NCBI RefSeq assembly: GCF_017874395.1
Contig: NZ_JAGGLJ010000008.1
Location: 30,081 to 94,080, forward strand
Source: Peptoniphilus stercorisuis
Lineage (GTDB): Bacteria > Bacillota > Clostridia > Tissierellales > Peptoniphilaceae
Reading direction: 5' to 3'
DNA: 64,000 nucleotides
The notes beneath the pieces were generated by a model that ran no database searches, was not told the DNA's origin, and saw only the letters and a program-made list of their open reading frames with translations. Positions 17,801 through 26,502 of this stretch are shown in pieces (position 1 is the stretch's first letter; each line of letters opens with the position of its first letter). The position numbers and the translations under genes are program-made.

Positions 17801-19069
17801 GAAGAATATATGCCAAATATTGAAGTTGAAAGATTAGCACAAGAGTGTATCGGTGTAAAAAGAACATCGGGACAACATCCTGGTGGAGTTATGATTTGTC
17901 CAAGAGACAAGGAGATTTTTGATTTTACTCCAATTCAATATCCAGCAGATGATAAAAAATCAGGTGTTATAACAACGCATTTTGATTATAACTTTATTCA
18001 TGGAAAAATTTTAAAGCTTGATATTTTAGGGCATGATGGTCCTACTATAATAAAATTATTAGAAGAATTTACTGGAGTAAATTCAATGGAAATACCTCTT
18101 GATGATCCAGAAACAATATCTCTTTTTTCAAATGCTGATATTTTAAATATGAATGATGAGATTTTTAAATGTAGTACTGGAACTTTAGGTATCCCAGAGT
18201 TTGGTACAAATTTTGTAATCCAAATGTTACTTGAAACAAAACCACAAAACTTTTCTGAACTTGTAAGAATTTCAGGTCTTTCACATGGTACAGATGTATG
18301 GACTAATAATGCTCAAGAACTTGTTAGAGCAGGAAGAGCAAAATTATCTGAAGTAATATGTACAAGAGAAGATATTATGCTTTATTTAATTCATGCAGGT
18401 GCTGAAAATAAAATGGCCTTTGATACTATGGAAAAAGTTAGAAAAGGTAAAGGGCTAACAGATGATAAGAAAGAAATTATGTCAAAATTACCCTTGCCAG
18501 ATTGGTATATAGATTCTTGTGAAAAAATTAAATATATGTTCCCTAAAGCTCATGCTGTTGCCTATGTAATGCTTTCTTTTAGAATAGCTTACTATAAAAT
18601 TAATTATCCGCTTGCATTTTATGCAACACATTTTACAATAAAGCTTGCAGATTTTGATGCTGAACTTGTATTAAGTGGTCCAGATGCAATAAAACAGCAA
18701 TTAGATATTTTAAAAAATTCAGATGAAAAATTATCAGCAAGAGATAAAGGGCAAATTGCTATTTTTGAAGTTGTATTAGAAATGCTTTCAAGAGGTTATG
18801 AGTTTGAACCAGTTGATTTATATAAATCTGAAGCCTCTAAGTTTACAATAGATAATAATAAAGTCTTAATACCTTTAAGAGGATTATCTGGAGTTGGTGA
18901 GAATGTTGCTAATAATATAGTTGAAGAAAGAAAAAAAGGAGAATTTTTATCTATTGAAGATTTAGTTAAAAGAACAAAGGCTACTAAGACAAATATTCAA
19001 ATATTTAAAAAGAATAATATGGTAGATAAACTTCCTGAAAGTAATCAACTTAGCTTATTTAATTTATAA
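14813..19069 (+). CDS. polC: DNA polymerase III alpha subunit, PolC type
   Basis: 1418 aa, the replicative polymerase of Gram-positives. TTG start behind TAGGTGAT. Order: N-terminal domain; OB fold (about 215-310); PHP domain (about 318-400); DEDD proofreading exonuclease with FDIETTGL (about 405), AHNATFDTGF and HRAVNDAEA; then the polymerase with GSRGSVGSS (about 865), two CPNC pairs of a zinc finger (about 893 and 918), and DKEPDIDLNFAGE with catalytic Asp residues. The PHP metal site is degenerate: KLHS in place of HLHT, and ITDVADVQ in place of a DH pair. Confidence 0.97.
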   Translation: MVSFSEFLSVISVKKEELNNKDATIEKIYLDEKNMEMFFHILSYSEFTQEEKQLILKGARRLLSEFKVYIKYEVQLNDYKSEEDLIKNEILKYNPSSGAWIETININVNRENKSVQILVNQESIYYSLTNNGLKKHLENKLEEFDTYSVQFLMNEEDSNGKIEDFISSIESEEKNLCKNIEIKRDIPAKESNNNKSSDEIYSYGRKDIGEILDIRDLNLNMQKVTVKVDLFNLEVKNLKSGKDLLILSVTDYTSSITAKIFMSKDKSKDFLDNVSTGDTLIITGNMQYDNFSKSENIMIRYLEESSRYIRQDKSNDKRVELKLHSKMSTMNGVSSFMSLAKRAKYWGHDAIAITDVADVQGFPEAMEAAEKYDLKLLYGLDGNFVDDQLKIVTNYDSNLEYNTFVVFDIETTGLSVRNDKITEIGAVKIRNGHIVERFSQLVNPEMPIPQVVVELTGISNSFVENEPTIDTVIKDFHEFCKGAVLVAHNATFDTGFIRREMKSNNLEYDYPVIDTLSLARAVVKGVKRFNLGTISKRLGVSLVNAHRAVNDAEATAEVFLKMLDIMEKDNIKTFDEMNTLNKEINSSALFAGSISILVKNLVGLKNLYKLVSESHMENYYINAKVPRSLLDKYREGLIIGSGNSSSELYKAVFNMETDETIKNIAKYYDYIEIQPVNNNISYIVKDMVKSKEDLQNINKKLYSIGKELNIPVVATGDVHYLDEKDDITRRIILNGQTGRPPMNAEIPQELYFKTTDEMLREFSYLGEDIAREVVIENTNLIKDMCDDVKPIPDGTYPPVIEGSEKDLKDMCYKKAHEIYGDVLPEVVEKRLEKELDSIITHGYAVLYIIAQKLVKKSNEDGYLVGSRGSVGSSFAATMSDITEVNPLPPHYVCPNCKHSEFIDDPDIGSGVDLKEKDCPNCNTRMRKDGHNIPFEVFLGFYGDKEPDIDLNFAGEYQPRAHKYTEDLFGEGYVFRAGTIGTVAEKTAYGFVKKFYEEEYMPNIEVERLAQECIGVKRTSGQHPGGVMICPRDKEIFDFTPIQYPADDKKSGVITTHFDYNFIHGKILKLDILGHDGPTIIKLLEEFTGVNSMEIPLDDPETISLFSNADILNMNDEIFKCSTGTLGIPEFGTNFVIQMLLETKPQNFSELVRISGLSHGTDVWTNNAQELVRAGRAKLSEVICTREDIMLYLIHAGAENKMAFDTMEKVRKGKGLTDDKKEIMSKLPLPDWYIDSCEKIKYMFPKAHAVAYVMLSFRIAYYKINYPLAFYATHFTIKLADFDAELVLSGPDAIKQQLDILKNSDEKLSARDKGQIAIFEVVLEMLSRGYEFEPVDLYKSEASKFTIDNNKVLIPLRGLSGVGENVANNIVEERKKGEFLSIEDLVKRTKATKTNIQIFKKNNMVDKLPESNQLSLFNL

Positions 19070-19109
19070 AATGAATTTTTAAAACATACTATTTTTAAGG
19101 CCTAAACTA

Positions 19110-19138
19110 TTGGAAATACTAGAGAATTGTGTTATAAT
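19110..19138 (+). promoter_or_regulatory. promoter of the rimP-nusA-infB operon
   Basis: TTGGAA (19110-19115), 17 bases, TATAAT (19133-19138) with an extended -10 TG at 19130. It is 76 bases before the rimP ATG. Confidence 0.82.
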
Positions 19139-19164
19139 TGTTAAGAAAGATATAGAAATTGTTT

Positions 19165-19195
19165 CAAGAGTGGGTTTTCCCACTCTTGTTTTTTT
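19165..19195 (+). terminator. attenuator hairpin in the rimP leader
   Basis: A perfect 10-bp stem CAAGAGTGGG / CCCACTCTTG with a TTTT loop, then seven T residues. It stands between promoter and first gene of the operon, so it is placed to attenuate. Control by NusA, encoded downstream, is an inference. Confidence 0.85.
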
Positions 19196-19213
19196 AAAAA
19201 GGGGAGGTGTATT

Positions 19214-19675
19214 ATGAAAAAGGGTGAATTAATTAAAGAGATCTACGAAATAGCTGAAAAAAGCGCTATAAATTTAGGATACGAAATTGTTGATATTGAA
19301 TACAAAAAAGGATCTAAACACGATTTACTTACAATTTTCATTTACAAGGAAGAAGGAATAGATTTAGATGACTGTTCTGATATGAGCAGAGACATTGAAG
19401 ATAAAATAGAAAATAGAGATTTAATAGAGAATCCTTACTATTTAGAAGTATCCTCTCCAGGCTTAGATAGACCAATAAAAACAAAAGATGATTTTAGAAG
19501 AAACCTGAATAAAGATGTTGAAGTGAAATTATATGCTCCATTAAATGGAGAAAAACATCTAGAAGGAATATTATATTCTTATGATGATGAAAATGTAACT
19601 ATAAAAAGAGAAAAAGATGAAATAAAATTACCTGTTAAGTCCATTTCGTTAATGAGACAAAGGATTATTTTTTAA
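19214..19675 (+). CDS. rimP: ribosome maturation factor RimP
   Basis: 153 aa. It assists late 30S assembly. The N-terminal alpha/beta domain (YEIVDIEYKKGSKHDLLTIFI, DLDDCSDMSRDIE) is followed by the family hallmark YYLEVSSPGLDRP (about 76-88) and the SH3-like C-terminal domain (GILYSYDDENVTI). ATG behind GGGGAGGTG. First gene of an operon running through ribF. Confidence 0.95.
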   Translation: MKKGELIKEIYEIAEKSAINLGYEIVDIEYKKGSKHDLLTIFIYKEEGIDLDDCSDMSRDIEDKIENRDLIENPYYLEVSSPGLDRPIKTKDDFRRNLNKDVEVKLYAPLNGEKHLEGILYSYDDENVTIKREKDEIKLPVKSISLMRQRIIF

Positions 19676-19688
19676 GGTGGAGGAAATT

Positions 19689-20948
19689 ATGAATGAAGAA
19701 TTTATAGGTGCACTAGAAGAGATAGAGCGTGAAAAGGGAATTTCAAAGGAAATTATCTTTGATGCTTTAGAATCAGCACTTATATCAAGTTACAAAAAAA
19801 ACTTTGGTACATCACAAAATGTAACTGTTGATATAGATCGTGAAACAGGAAAAATTGAATTATTTGCAGTAAAAGAAATTGTAGCTGATGAAGATGTAGA
19901 AGATGACAGTGTTCAAATGACGATTACAGATGCAAAAAAATTAGATCCTAAATTTGAAGTAGGAGATATATACAGTAAAGAAATAGAACCTGCAAAGTTT
20001 GGTAGAATTGCAGCACAAACAGCAAAACAAGTAGTTATTCAAAGAATAAAAGATGCTGAAAGAGATGTTATATATGAAGATTTTACAGATAGAGAAAATG
20101 AAATTATAACAGGTCAAGTTCAAAGAGTTTCTTATGGAAATGTATTTTTTGATTTAGGAAGAACTGAAGCTGTATTACCACAAAATGAACAAATAAAAGG
20201 TGAAAATTATAAACAAGGTGATAGATTTAAACTGCTTTTATTAGAAGTTAAAAAAACTACAAAAGGACCACAAGTTGTTTTATCAAGATCACATCCTAAT
20301 TTAATAAAAAGATTATTTGAATTAGAAGTACCAGAAATTTCTGATGGTATTGTAGAGATTTATTCAATAGCAAGAGAAGCTGGTTCTAGAACTAAAATTG
20401 CTGTATTTTCAAGAGATGAAAAAGTAGATCCTCTTGGAGCATGTGTAGGATATAAAGGTGCTAGGGTAAAGGCTATTGTAGATGAATTACATGATGAAAA
20501 AATTGATATTGTAATTTATGAAAAAGATATTGAAAAATTTATAGCAAATGCATTAAGTCCTTCAAAAGTAGAAAAAGTATTTGCAAATGAAAAAGAAAAA
20601 TCTGCTCTAGTAGTTGTACCAGATTATCAATTATCTCTTGCAATAGGTAAAGAAGGACAAAATGCAAGACTTGCAGCTAAACTTACAAACTGGAAAATAG
20701 ATATAAAATCAGTTGCACAATTTGAAGAATATTTAGAAACTGAAAACTTAACAGAAGAAGATGTTATAAAATTATTCTCAGTTGTTGAAGTTGAGGAAAA
20801 TGAAGACTTAACAGAAGAAATAATTGAACCTGAAAATAATCTAGAAGACTTAACAGAAGAAGAATCAATAGAAGAAATTATTGAATCAGATGAAGATTCT
20901 GAAGATATAGAAGAAGAGTTAGAAAACAATGAAGATTTTGAAATTTAA
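19689..20948 (+). CDS. nusA: transcription termination/antitermination factor NusA
   Basis: 419 aa. N-terminal RNA-polymerase-binding domain, S1 domain (about 133-205), then two KH domains: GACVGYKGARVKAIVDEL, and LAIGKEGQNARLAAKLTNW (about 318-336). The start is the ATG at 19689; the GTG at 19677 belongs to the ribosome site GGTGGAGG. The last 60 or so residues are a very acidic tail with three LTEE repeats. It binds nascent RNA during pausing and termination and may control its own operon through the upstream hairpin. Confidence 0.96.
   Translation: MNEEFIGALEEIEREKGISKEIIFDALESALISSYKKNFGTSQNVTVDIDRETGKIELFAVKEIVADEDVEDDSVQMTITDAKKLDPKFEVGDIYSKEIEPAKFGRIAAQTAKQVVIQRIKDAERDVIYEDFTDRENEIITGQVQRVSYGNVFFDLGRTEAVLPQNEQIKGENYKQGDRFKLLLLEVKKTTKGPQVVLSRSHPNLIKRLFELEVPEISDGIVEIYSIAREAGSRTKIAVFSRDEKVDPLGACVGYKGARVKAIVDELHDEKIDIVIYEKDIEKFIANALSPSKVEKVFANEKEKSALVVVPDYQLSLAIGKEGQNARLAAKLTNWKIDIKSVAQFEEYLETENLTEEDVIKLFSVVEVEENEDLTEEIIEPENNLEDLTEEESIEEIIESDEDSEDIEEELENNEDFEI
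20742..20861 (+). repeat. three near-identical 18-bp repeats in nusA
   Basis: GAARACTTAACAGAAGAA occurs at 20742-20759, 20802-20819 and 20844-20861. It encodes repeated E-(D/N)-L-T-E-E units in the acidic tail, which suggests tail growth by short duplications. Confidence 0.8.
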
Positions 20949-20962
20949 TTTTGGAGTGTATT

Positions 20963-21241
20963 ATGGCTAAAATAAAGAAAGTTCCAATGAGAAAGTGTAT
21001 TGGTTGTAATGAAAATAAACCAAAAAAAGAACTTATAAGAGTTGTAAAAAACAAAGATGGAGAAATCTTTTTAGACGAAACTGGTAGGAAAAACGGTAGA
21101 GGTGCTTATATATGTTTTAATAATGAATGTCTTGAAAAGGCTATTAAATCAAAGGCTTTAAATAGAGCTTTTGAAATGCAAATAGAAAATACGACTTATG
21201 ATGAGTTAAGAGAATCAATAAATTTATTAAAAAAACAATAG
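20963..21241 (+). CDS. ylxR: YlxR family RNA-binding protein (RnpM)
   Basis: 92 aa. The family core is present: MRKCIGCNENKPKKELIRVV at the N-terminus, then GRKNGRGAYIC. These give the conserved basic groove and paired cysteines. In Bacillus this protein has been linked to RNase P modulation. The start is the ATG at 20963 behind TTGGAG. It sits between nusA and infB as usual; its frequent neighbour ylxQ (an L7Ae-like gene) is missing. Confidence 0.93.
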   Translation: MAKIKKVPMRKCIGCNENKPKKELIRVVKNKDGEIFLDETGRKNGRGAYICFNNECLEKAIKSKALNRAFEMQIENTTYDELRESINLLKKQ

Positions 21242-21260
21242 CTCCTCGTCTTTAAGGAGG
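21242..21260 (+). promoter_or_regulatory. hairpin covering the infB ribosome site
   Basis: CTCCT (21242-21246) can pair with AGGAG (21255-21259) of the infB ribosome site, with an 8-base loop. It starts 1 base after the ylxR stop, so ribosomes finishing ylxR would open it. This is consistent with translational coupling. Confidence 0.4.
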
Positions 21261-21268
21261 TGTTCTAA

Positions 21269-23344
21269 TTGTCAAAAATTAGAGTTCACGCATTAGCAAA
21301 AGAGTTAGGTATCAGTAGTAAAGATTTAATAGAAAAATTAGAGTCTTTAGAAATAGAGGTAGTAAATCATATGTCAACTATTGGAGAAAAAGAACAAGAG
21401 TTGGTTAAAAATTCTTTAAAACCTAGTGTAGAAAAGGTTGAGAAAAAAGAAGAAGATAGTTCTAAAAATTCTAACAATAAAGAAAAAAACAAAACTAATA
21501 AATCAGATAAAAAAGATAATAAAAAGAACAAAAAAAGTAAAGCTGGAAAAAAAGAAGAAAAAAAAGAATTAGAAGTTGGAGATGATATTATAATTAGTCT
21601 AAATAGTCCTATTACAGTAAAGGAATTCGCGGAAGAAATTGAAAAACCACTAGCACAAGTTATAACAAAATTAATTGGTTTAGGAATAATGGCAAGTCAA
21701 AATGAAGCACTTGATGAAGATACTTGTATTTTACTTGCAGATGAATTTGGTGTTGAAGTAGAGTTTAAAGAGCCAGAAGCAGAAAAAACAATTGAAGAAA
21801 AATTAGGACTTGATTTTGAAGATAAAGAATCTCAATTAAAATCAAGACCTCCTGTTGTAACAGTTATGGGCCATGTTGATCATGGTAAAACATCATTACT
21901 AGATTATATTAAAAATTCACATGTAACTACTTCTGAAGCTGGTGGAATTACTCAACATATAGGAGCTTATACTGTAAATGTTGATGGAAAAAAAGTTACA
22001 TTTTTAGATACACCAGGTCACGAAGCATTTACTTCAATGAGACTTAGAGGAGCACAAATTACAGATATAGCAATACTTGTAGTAGCGGCAGATGATGGTG
22101 TAATGCCACAAACAATAGAAGCTATTTCTCATGCTAAATCTGCAGGAGTTCCAATTATAGTTGCTATTAATAAAATGGATAAACCAACGGCTAATATGGA
22201 CAGAGTAAAACAAGAACTTATTGAAAATGGTCTTATGCCTGAAGAATGGGGCGGAGACACAATAATGGTTCCTGTTTCTGCAAAAACTGGAGAAGGTATA
22301 AGCGATTTATTAGATATGATTCAACTTGTAGCTGAAATGCAAGAACTTAAAGCTAATCCTAATAGAAAAGCTATTGGAACAGTAATAGAAGCAAGACTTG
22401 ATAAGGGTAAAGGCCCTATGGCAACTATACTTGTACAAAAAGGAACTCTTAGACTTGGAGACTCTGTTGTATCAGGTGTATCTAGTGGTAGAATTAGAGC
22501 TATGACTGATGATAAAAATAGAGAAATTAAAAAAGCAGGTCCATCAATGCCAGCTGTAATATTAGGTCTATCAGAAGTTCCTAACTCTGGAGAATTAATA
22601 TATGCAGTAGAGGATGACAAAGTAGCAAGAGAAATTGCTGATACAAATAGAGCATCAATAAGAGAAGAAAGAATTCATGCTCATACTAAAGTATCTTTAG
22701 AAAATCTATTTGATAGAATTAAAGAGGGCGAAATGAAAGAGCTAAACATCGTTGTAAAAGGTGATGTTAAAGGTTCTGTAGAAGCTGTAAATCAATCTTT
22801 ATTAAAGATAACTAATGAAGAAGTTAAAATTAATATAATTCACTCTGGAGCAGGTGGAATAAACGAAAGTGATATTTCTCTTGCATCAGCATCAAATGCA
22901 ATAGTAGTAGGATTTAATGTTAGACCTAATATTAATGCTATTGAACTTGCAAAAGTTGAAGATGTAGATGTTAGAACTTACAGAGTAATATATGATATTA
23001 TAAATGACATTGAAACTGCTGCAAAGGGTATGCTTGAACCTACAATTGTTGAAGAAATTCAAGGTAGAGCTGAAGTAAGACAAACATTTAGACTTCCAGG
23101 AAATAGAGTTATAGCAGGAGTTTATGTGCTTAATGGAAAACTTCCTAGAAATTCAATGGTTAAAGTTCTAAGAGATGATATTGTAATCCATGAGGGACCT
23201 ATTAGTTCTCTTAAGAGATTTAAAGATGATGTAAAAGAACTTGCTACTGGTTATGAAGGTGGTATGACTCTTGATAAATTTAACGATATTAAAGAAGGGG
23301 ACTTTTTCGAAAGTTATATTCTTAAAGAAGTAAAAAAAGATTAA
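21269..23344 (+). CDS. infB: translation initiation factor IF-2
   Basis: 691 aa, TTG start behind AAGGAGGTG. A short N-terminal IF2N domain (VHALAKELGISSKDLIEKL), a lysine-rich linker (about 55-100), and a second IF2N-like segment (about 112-165). Then the GTPase domain: GHVDHGKT (about 200-207), DTPGHEAFTSM, NKMD. Domains II-IV follow and bind initiator tRNA. The linker is shorter than in E. coli, as in many Firmicutes. Confidence 0.97.
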   Translation: MSKIRVHALAKELGISSKDLIEKLESLEIEVVNHMSTIGEKEQELVKNSLKPSVEKVEKKEEDSSKNSNNKEKNKTNKSDKKDNKKNKKSKAGKKEEKKELEVGDDIIISLNSPITVKEFAEEIEKPLAQVITKLIGLGIMASQNEALDEDTCILLADEFGVEVEFKEPEAEKTIEEKLGLDFEDKESQLKSRPPVVTVMGHVDHGKTSLLDYIKNSHVTTSEAGGITQHIGAYTVNVDGKKVTFLDTPGHEAFTSMRLRGAQITDIAILVVAADDGVMPQTIEAISHAKSAGVPIIVAINKMDKPTANMDRVKQELIENGLMPEEWGGDTIMVPVSAKTGEGISDLLDMIQLVAEMQELKANPNRKAIGTVIEARLDKGKGPMATILVQKGTLRLGDSVVSGVSSGRIRAMTDDKNREIKKAGPSMPAVILGLSEVPNSGELIYAVEDDKVAREIADTNRASIREERIHAHTKVSLENLFDRIKEGEMKELNIVVKGDVKGSVEAVNQSLLKITNEEVKINIIHSGAGGINESDISLASASNAIVVGFNVRPNINAIELAKVEDVDVRTYRVIYDIINDIETAAKGMLEPTIVEEIQGRAEVRQTFRLPGNRVIAGVYVLNGKLPRNSMVKVLRDDIVIHEGPISSLKRFKDDVKELATGYEGGMTLDKFNDIKEGDFFESYILKEVKKD

Positions 23345-23353
23345 GGTGATTTT

Positions 23354-23707
23354 ATGAATAAAAAAAGGATTCAACAAATATCAGAAGAAGTAAGAAGATG
23401 TGTTTCTGATATTGTGCAAAATAAAGTAAAAGATCCAAGAATCCCTGAGATTATAAGTATATCTCATGTAGATGTTACTAATGATCTTTCCTTTGCAAAA
23501 ATATATATATCTATATTTGGCTCTGAGAAGGAACAAGAAGAAGCAATAGAAGGACTTAATAGTGCTAAGGGATTTGTAAAAAAAGAACTTGGAAGATCTG
23601 TAAAATTAAGAGCAATGCCAGAACTTATTTTTGTAGCTGATGACTCTATAGAAAGAGGAGTAAAAATGGCTAAATTAATAAATGAGGTAAATCATGGAGA
23701 TAAGTAA
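23354..23707 (+). CDS. rbfA: 30S ribosome-binding factor RbfA
   Basis: 117 aa, KH-like fold. It helps mature the 5' end of 16S rRNA, mainly in the cold. Seen: the N-terminal R-x-x-Q-I helix, DPRIPEIISISHVDVTNDLSFAKIYISIFG-type core (positions about 28-57) and the R-x-x-P-E-L-x-F segment near the end. Its end overlaps the start of nrnA by 14 bases. Confidence 0.94.
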   Translation: MNKKRIQQISEEVRRCVSDIVQNKVKDPRIPEIISISHVDVTNDLSFAKIYISIFGSEKEQEEAIEGLNSAKGFVKKELGRSVKLRAMPELIFVADDSIERGVKMAKLINEVNHGDK

Positions 23708-24656
23708 ATTAAAATCTCTAATAGATAATTCAAATAAAATTTATATAGCATCACATATTAATCCTGATGGGGATAATTTAGGATGTATAAATGCAATGTA
23801 TTTAGCTCTTAAAAAATATGGAAAAGATAATGTATTTCTTATAGAAGATGATGAAATACCAGATGCTCAAAAGTTTCTTCCTGCAAATAAATTTATGGTG
23901 AGAAGCGAAGAATTAGAAAATAATGCTGATTTATTTATTACTCTTGACTGTGCTGATGTAGATAGATTAGCAAGTGCAAAAGATCTATTTAATGGTGCTA
24001 AGCATACTGTAAATATAGATCATCACAGTACTAATACAAGATTTGCAGATTTAAATATTGTAGATGAAAATTCTCCAGCAACAGGAGAAACTTTATATGA
24101 AGTATTAAAAAATATGAATTTTGAATTAGATAAAGATATTGCAACATCTATATATTCTGCAATATCTTCTGATACTGGAAGTTTTAAATATGACAGTACT
24201 AGGAAAGAAACTTTCTTAATAGCTGCAGAACTTATGGATTATAAAATTAATCTAAATGAAATAGCTGTTAATTTATATCAAAAAAGAAGTCTTGGGAAAA
24301 CTAAACTTTTATTAAAAGTTATGGATACTTTAGAGCTTTATGAAGATAATAAACTAGGAATTGTAGTATTAACAGATGAGGATATAAAATCTTGCAATGC
24401 AAGAAAATCTGATGCAGATGGCATAGTAGAATTTGTAAGAGATATTTCAACAGTTGAACTTGCAATTCTTTTAAAAGAAAAAACTGATTGTGTAAGATTT
24501 AGTTCTAGAAGTAAATCTTATGTAGATGTAACAAAAATAGCTTCAAAGTTTGGTGGAGGTGGACATATTAGAGCTGCTGGTGCAACTATTAACTCTGATT
24601 TAAAAACTGCCAAAGAAGATGTTTTAAAATATGCTATTGAGGAGTTAAGAAGATGA
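23694..24656 (+). CDS. nrnA: DHH/DHHA1 phosphoesterase (NrnA-type oligoribonuclease / pAp phosphatase)
   Basis: 320 aa. It degrades the shortest RNA fragments and pAp, and related enzymes act on cyclic dinucleotides. DHH domain: SHINPDGDNLG, LDCADVDRL, IDHHSTNT, SDTGSFKYDST. DHHA1 domain with the substrate glycines GGGGHIRAAG near the end (about 288-297). The position between rbfA and truB is the usual one for this family in Firmicutes. Confidence 0.9.
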   Translation: MEISKLKSLIDNSNKIYIASHINPDGDNLGCINAMYLALKKYGKDNVFLIEDDEIPDAQKFLPANKFMVRSEELENNADLFITLDCADVDRLASAKDLFNGAKHTVNIDHHSTNTRFADLNIVDENSPATGETLYEVLKNMNFELDKDIATSIYSAISSDTGSFKYDSTRKETFLIAAELMDYKINLNEIAVNLYQKRSLGKTKLLLKVMDTLELYEDNKLGIVVLTDEDIKSCNARKSDADGIVEFVRDISTVELAILLKEKTDCVRFSSRSKSYVDVTKIASKFGGGGHIRAAGATINSDLKTAKEDVLKYAIEELRR

Positions 24657-25531
24657 AGGGAATATTAATTTTTAATAAGCCTAAAGGTATAACTTCTCAT
24701 GATGTAGTTTATATTCTAAGAAGAAAAACTGGAATAAAAAGAATAGGACACACTGGAACCCTGGATCCACTTGCTGAAGGGGTTCTTCCTATGTGTATAG
24801 GTAAAGCTACGAAGGTAGCAGAATATATAAGTGCTGATACTAAAGAATATATAGCACGCCTTGAATTTGGATATGAAACAGACACTTATGACATTACAGG
24901 AACTACAACTAAAACTACAGACTATATACCAACAATAGAGGAGGTAAGAAGTATTCTAAAAGAATTTACTGGAGAAATACTTCAGGAGCCACCTATGTAT
25001 TCTGCACTTAAACACAATGGTAAAAAACTATATGAACTTGCAAGAGAAGGAATAACTGTTGAAAGAAAAAAAAGAAAAATAACTATTTCTAATTTAGAAA
25101 TTTTAAATATAATATCTGATAAAGAAATTGAAATAAAAGTAAATTGTTCTAGTGGAACTTATATTAGATCTTTAGTTAGAGATATGGGAATAGCCTTAAA
25201 TTCACTATGTACAATGACAGCTTTAAAAAGAACCCAAGTTGGAAACTATAAAATAGAAGATTCAATTACTAAAGAAGAACTGGATCTAATGTCTTTAGAA
25301 GAGTTAGAAGAAAAGATTATATCTATGGATACAGCATTAAGTGATTTAGAAGAATTTATTTTACCAGAATGGTTTTACAATCGTGCTATTAATGGTGTAC
25401 AATTTATATTGAAAAAAAATGTTGAAGAAAAACTATATAGAGTTTATTGCAACAATGAGTTTTTGGGAATTGGCGAAGTTGTAACTAAGGATAGTGACCA
25501 AAGGTTGAAAATTAAAAAACTCTTGTTGTAG
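24653..25531 (+). CDS. truB: tRNA pseudouridine-55 synthase
   Basis: 292 aa. It makes Psi55 in the T loop of all elongator tRNAs. GHTGTLDPLAEGVLPM (about 35-50) holds the catalytic Asp; KEYIARLEFGYETDTYD, EPPMYSALKHNGKKLYE and SSGTYIRSLVRDMG are family segments. The ATG overlaps the nrnA stop by 4 bases. The C-terminal part is a PUA-like extension. Confidence 0.96.
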   Translation: MKGILIFNKPKGITSHDVVYILRRKTGIKRIGHTGTLDPLAEGVLPMCIGKATKVAEYISADTKEYIARLEFGYETDTYDITGTTTKTTDYIPTIEEVRSILKEFTGEILQEPPMYSALKHNGKKLYELAREGITVERKKRKITISNLEILNIISDKEIEIKVNCSSGTYIRSLVRDMGIALNSLCTMTALKRTQVGNYKIEDSITKEELDLMSLEELEEKIISMDTALSDLEEFILPEWFYNRAINGVQFILKKNVEEKLYRVYCNNEFLGIGEVVTKDSDQRLKIKKLLL

Positions 25532-25540
25532 GGGGGACCT

Positions 25541-26452
25541 ATGGAAATTATAAAAATAGACAAAGACTATATTGCAAATGACAAATCTGTAATAGCTCTT
25601 GGGAATTTTGATGGTGTACACTTAGGACATCGAGAATTATTAAAAACTTTAGTATCAAAGGCTAAAGAATTAAATATGAAAAGCAGTATTCTTATATTTA
25701 AAGAACATACTAAAAACTTTATTTATAAAGAAAAACAATTTTTATTAACTTCAAATGAAGAAAAATATAGAATATTTGAAGAAATAGGAATAGATATTGT
25801 CTATGAAATAATATTCAATGAAGATATTATGACAATGACACCAGAGTATTTTGCAGAAGATTTTTTATTTAATAATTTAAAAATTAATTCTGTAATAGTA
25901 GGTTTTGATTATACTTTTGGATATAAAGCAAGTGGAAATATTGAAATATTAAAAGAACTTTGTGAGAAAAATAATATTGATTTAAATATTATAAAACCAG
26001 TTGAAATAGAAGGAGATCTATTATCTAGCACTTATATAAGAAATTTAATAAAATCAGGTCAAGTTGATAAGGCTAATAAATTACTAGGTCATTGTTATAC
26101 AATTGATGGGTATGTAATACATGGAAAGCAACTTGGAAATAAAATGGGTTATCCAACAGCCAATATAGAACCTGATGTAAAATATGTAATTCCAATGTAT
26201 GGAGTATATGACTCAGATATTATAATTGATGGAAAAGTCTATAAAGCTGCTACAAATATTGGGAAAAATCCAACAATTGAAAATGAAGGATTAAGAGTAG
26301 AAGCACATATTTTAAACTTTTCAGAAAGCATTTATGGTAAAAAAGTTGCATTGAGACTTATTAAATTTTTAAGACCTGAAATCAAATTTGATACTGTAGA
26401 TGAATTGTTTAAACAAATAGCTAAAGATGTAAAAGATGTAGAGAATAGGTGA
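25541..26452 (+). CDS. ribF: bifunctional riboflavin kinase / FMN adenylyltransferase
   Basis: 303 aa. It converts riboflavin to FMN and FAD. N-terminal nucleotidyl transferase: ALGNFDGVHLGH (about 19-30), VGFDYTFGYKASG and SSTYIRNLIKSG. C-terminal kinase: HGKQLGNKMGYPTANI (about 195-210) with YGVYDSDI and ATNIGKNPTI. GGGGGGA precedes the ATG. Last gene of the rimP-ribF run. Confidence 0.96.
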   Translation: MEIIKIDKDYIANDKSVIALGNFDGVHLGHRELLKTLVSKAKELNMKSSILIFKEHTKNFIYKEKQFLLTSNEEKYRIFEEIGIDIVYEIIFNEDIMTMTPEYFAEDFLFNNLKINSVIVGFDYTFGYKASGNIEILKELCEKNNIDLNIIKPVEIEGDLLSSTYIRNLIKSGQVDKANKLLGHCYTIDGYVIHGKQLGNKMGYPTANIEPDVKYVIPMYGVYDSDIIIDGKVYKAATNIGKNPTIENEGLRVEAHILNFSESIYGKKVALRLIKFLRPEIKFDTVDELFKQIAKDVKDVENR

Positions 26453-26460
26453 TTTAATTA

Positions 26461-26489
26461 TTTACATCTTAAAAATCTTATGATAATAT
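26461..26489 (+). promoter_or_regulatory. probable promoter of rpsO
   Basis: TTTACA (26461-26466), 17 bases, TAATAT (26484-26489) with an extended -10 TG at 26481. A second TATAAT at 26496 has no matching -35. Confidence 0.5.
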
Positions 26490-26502
26490 ATTAAATATAA
26501 TA

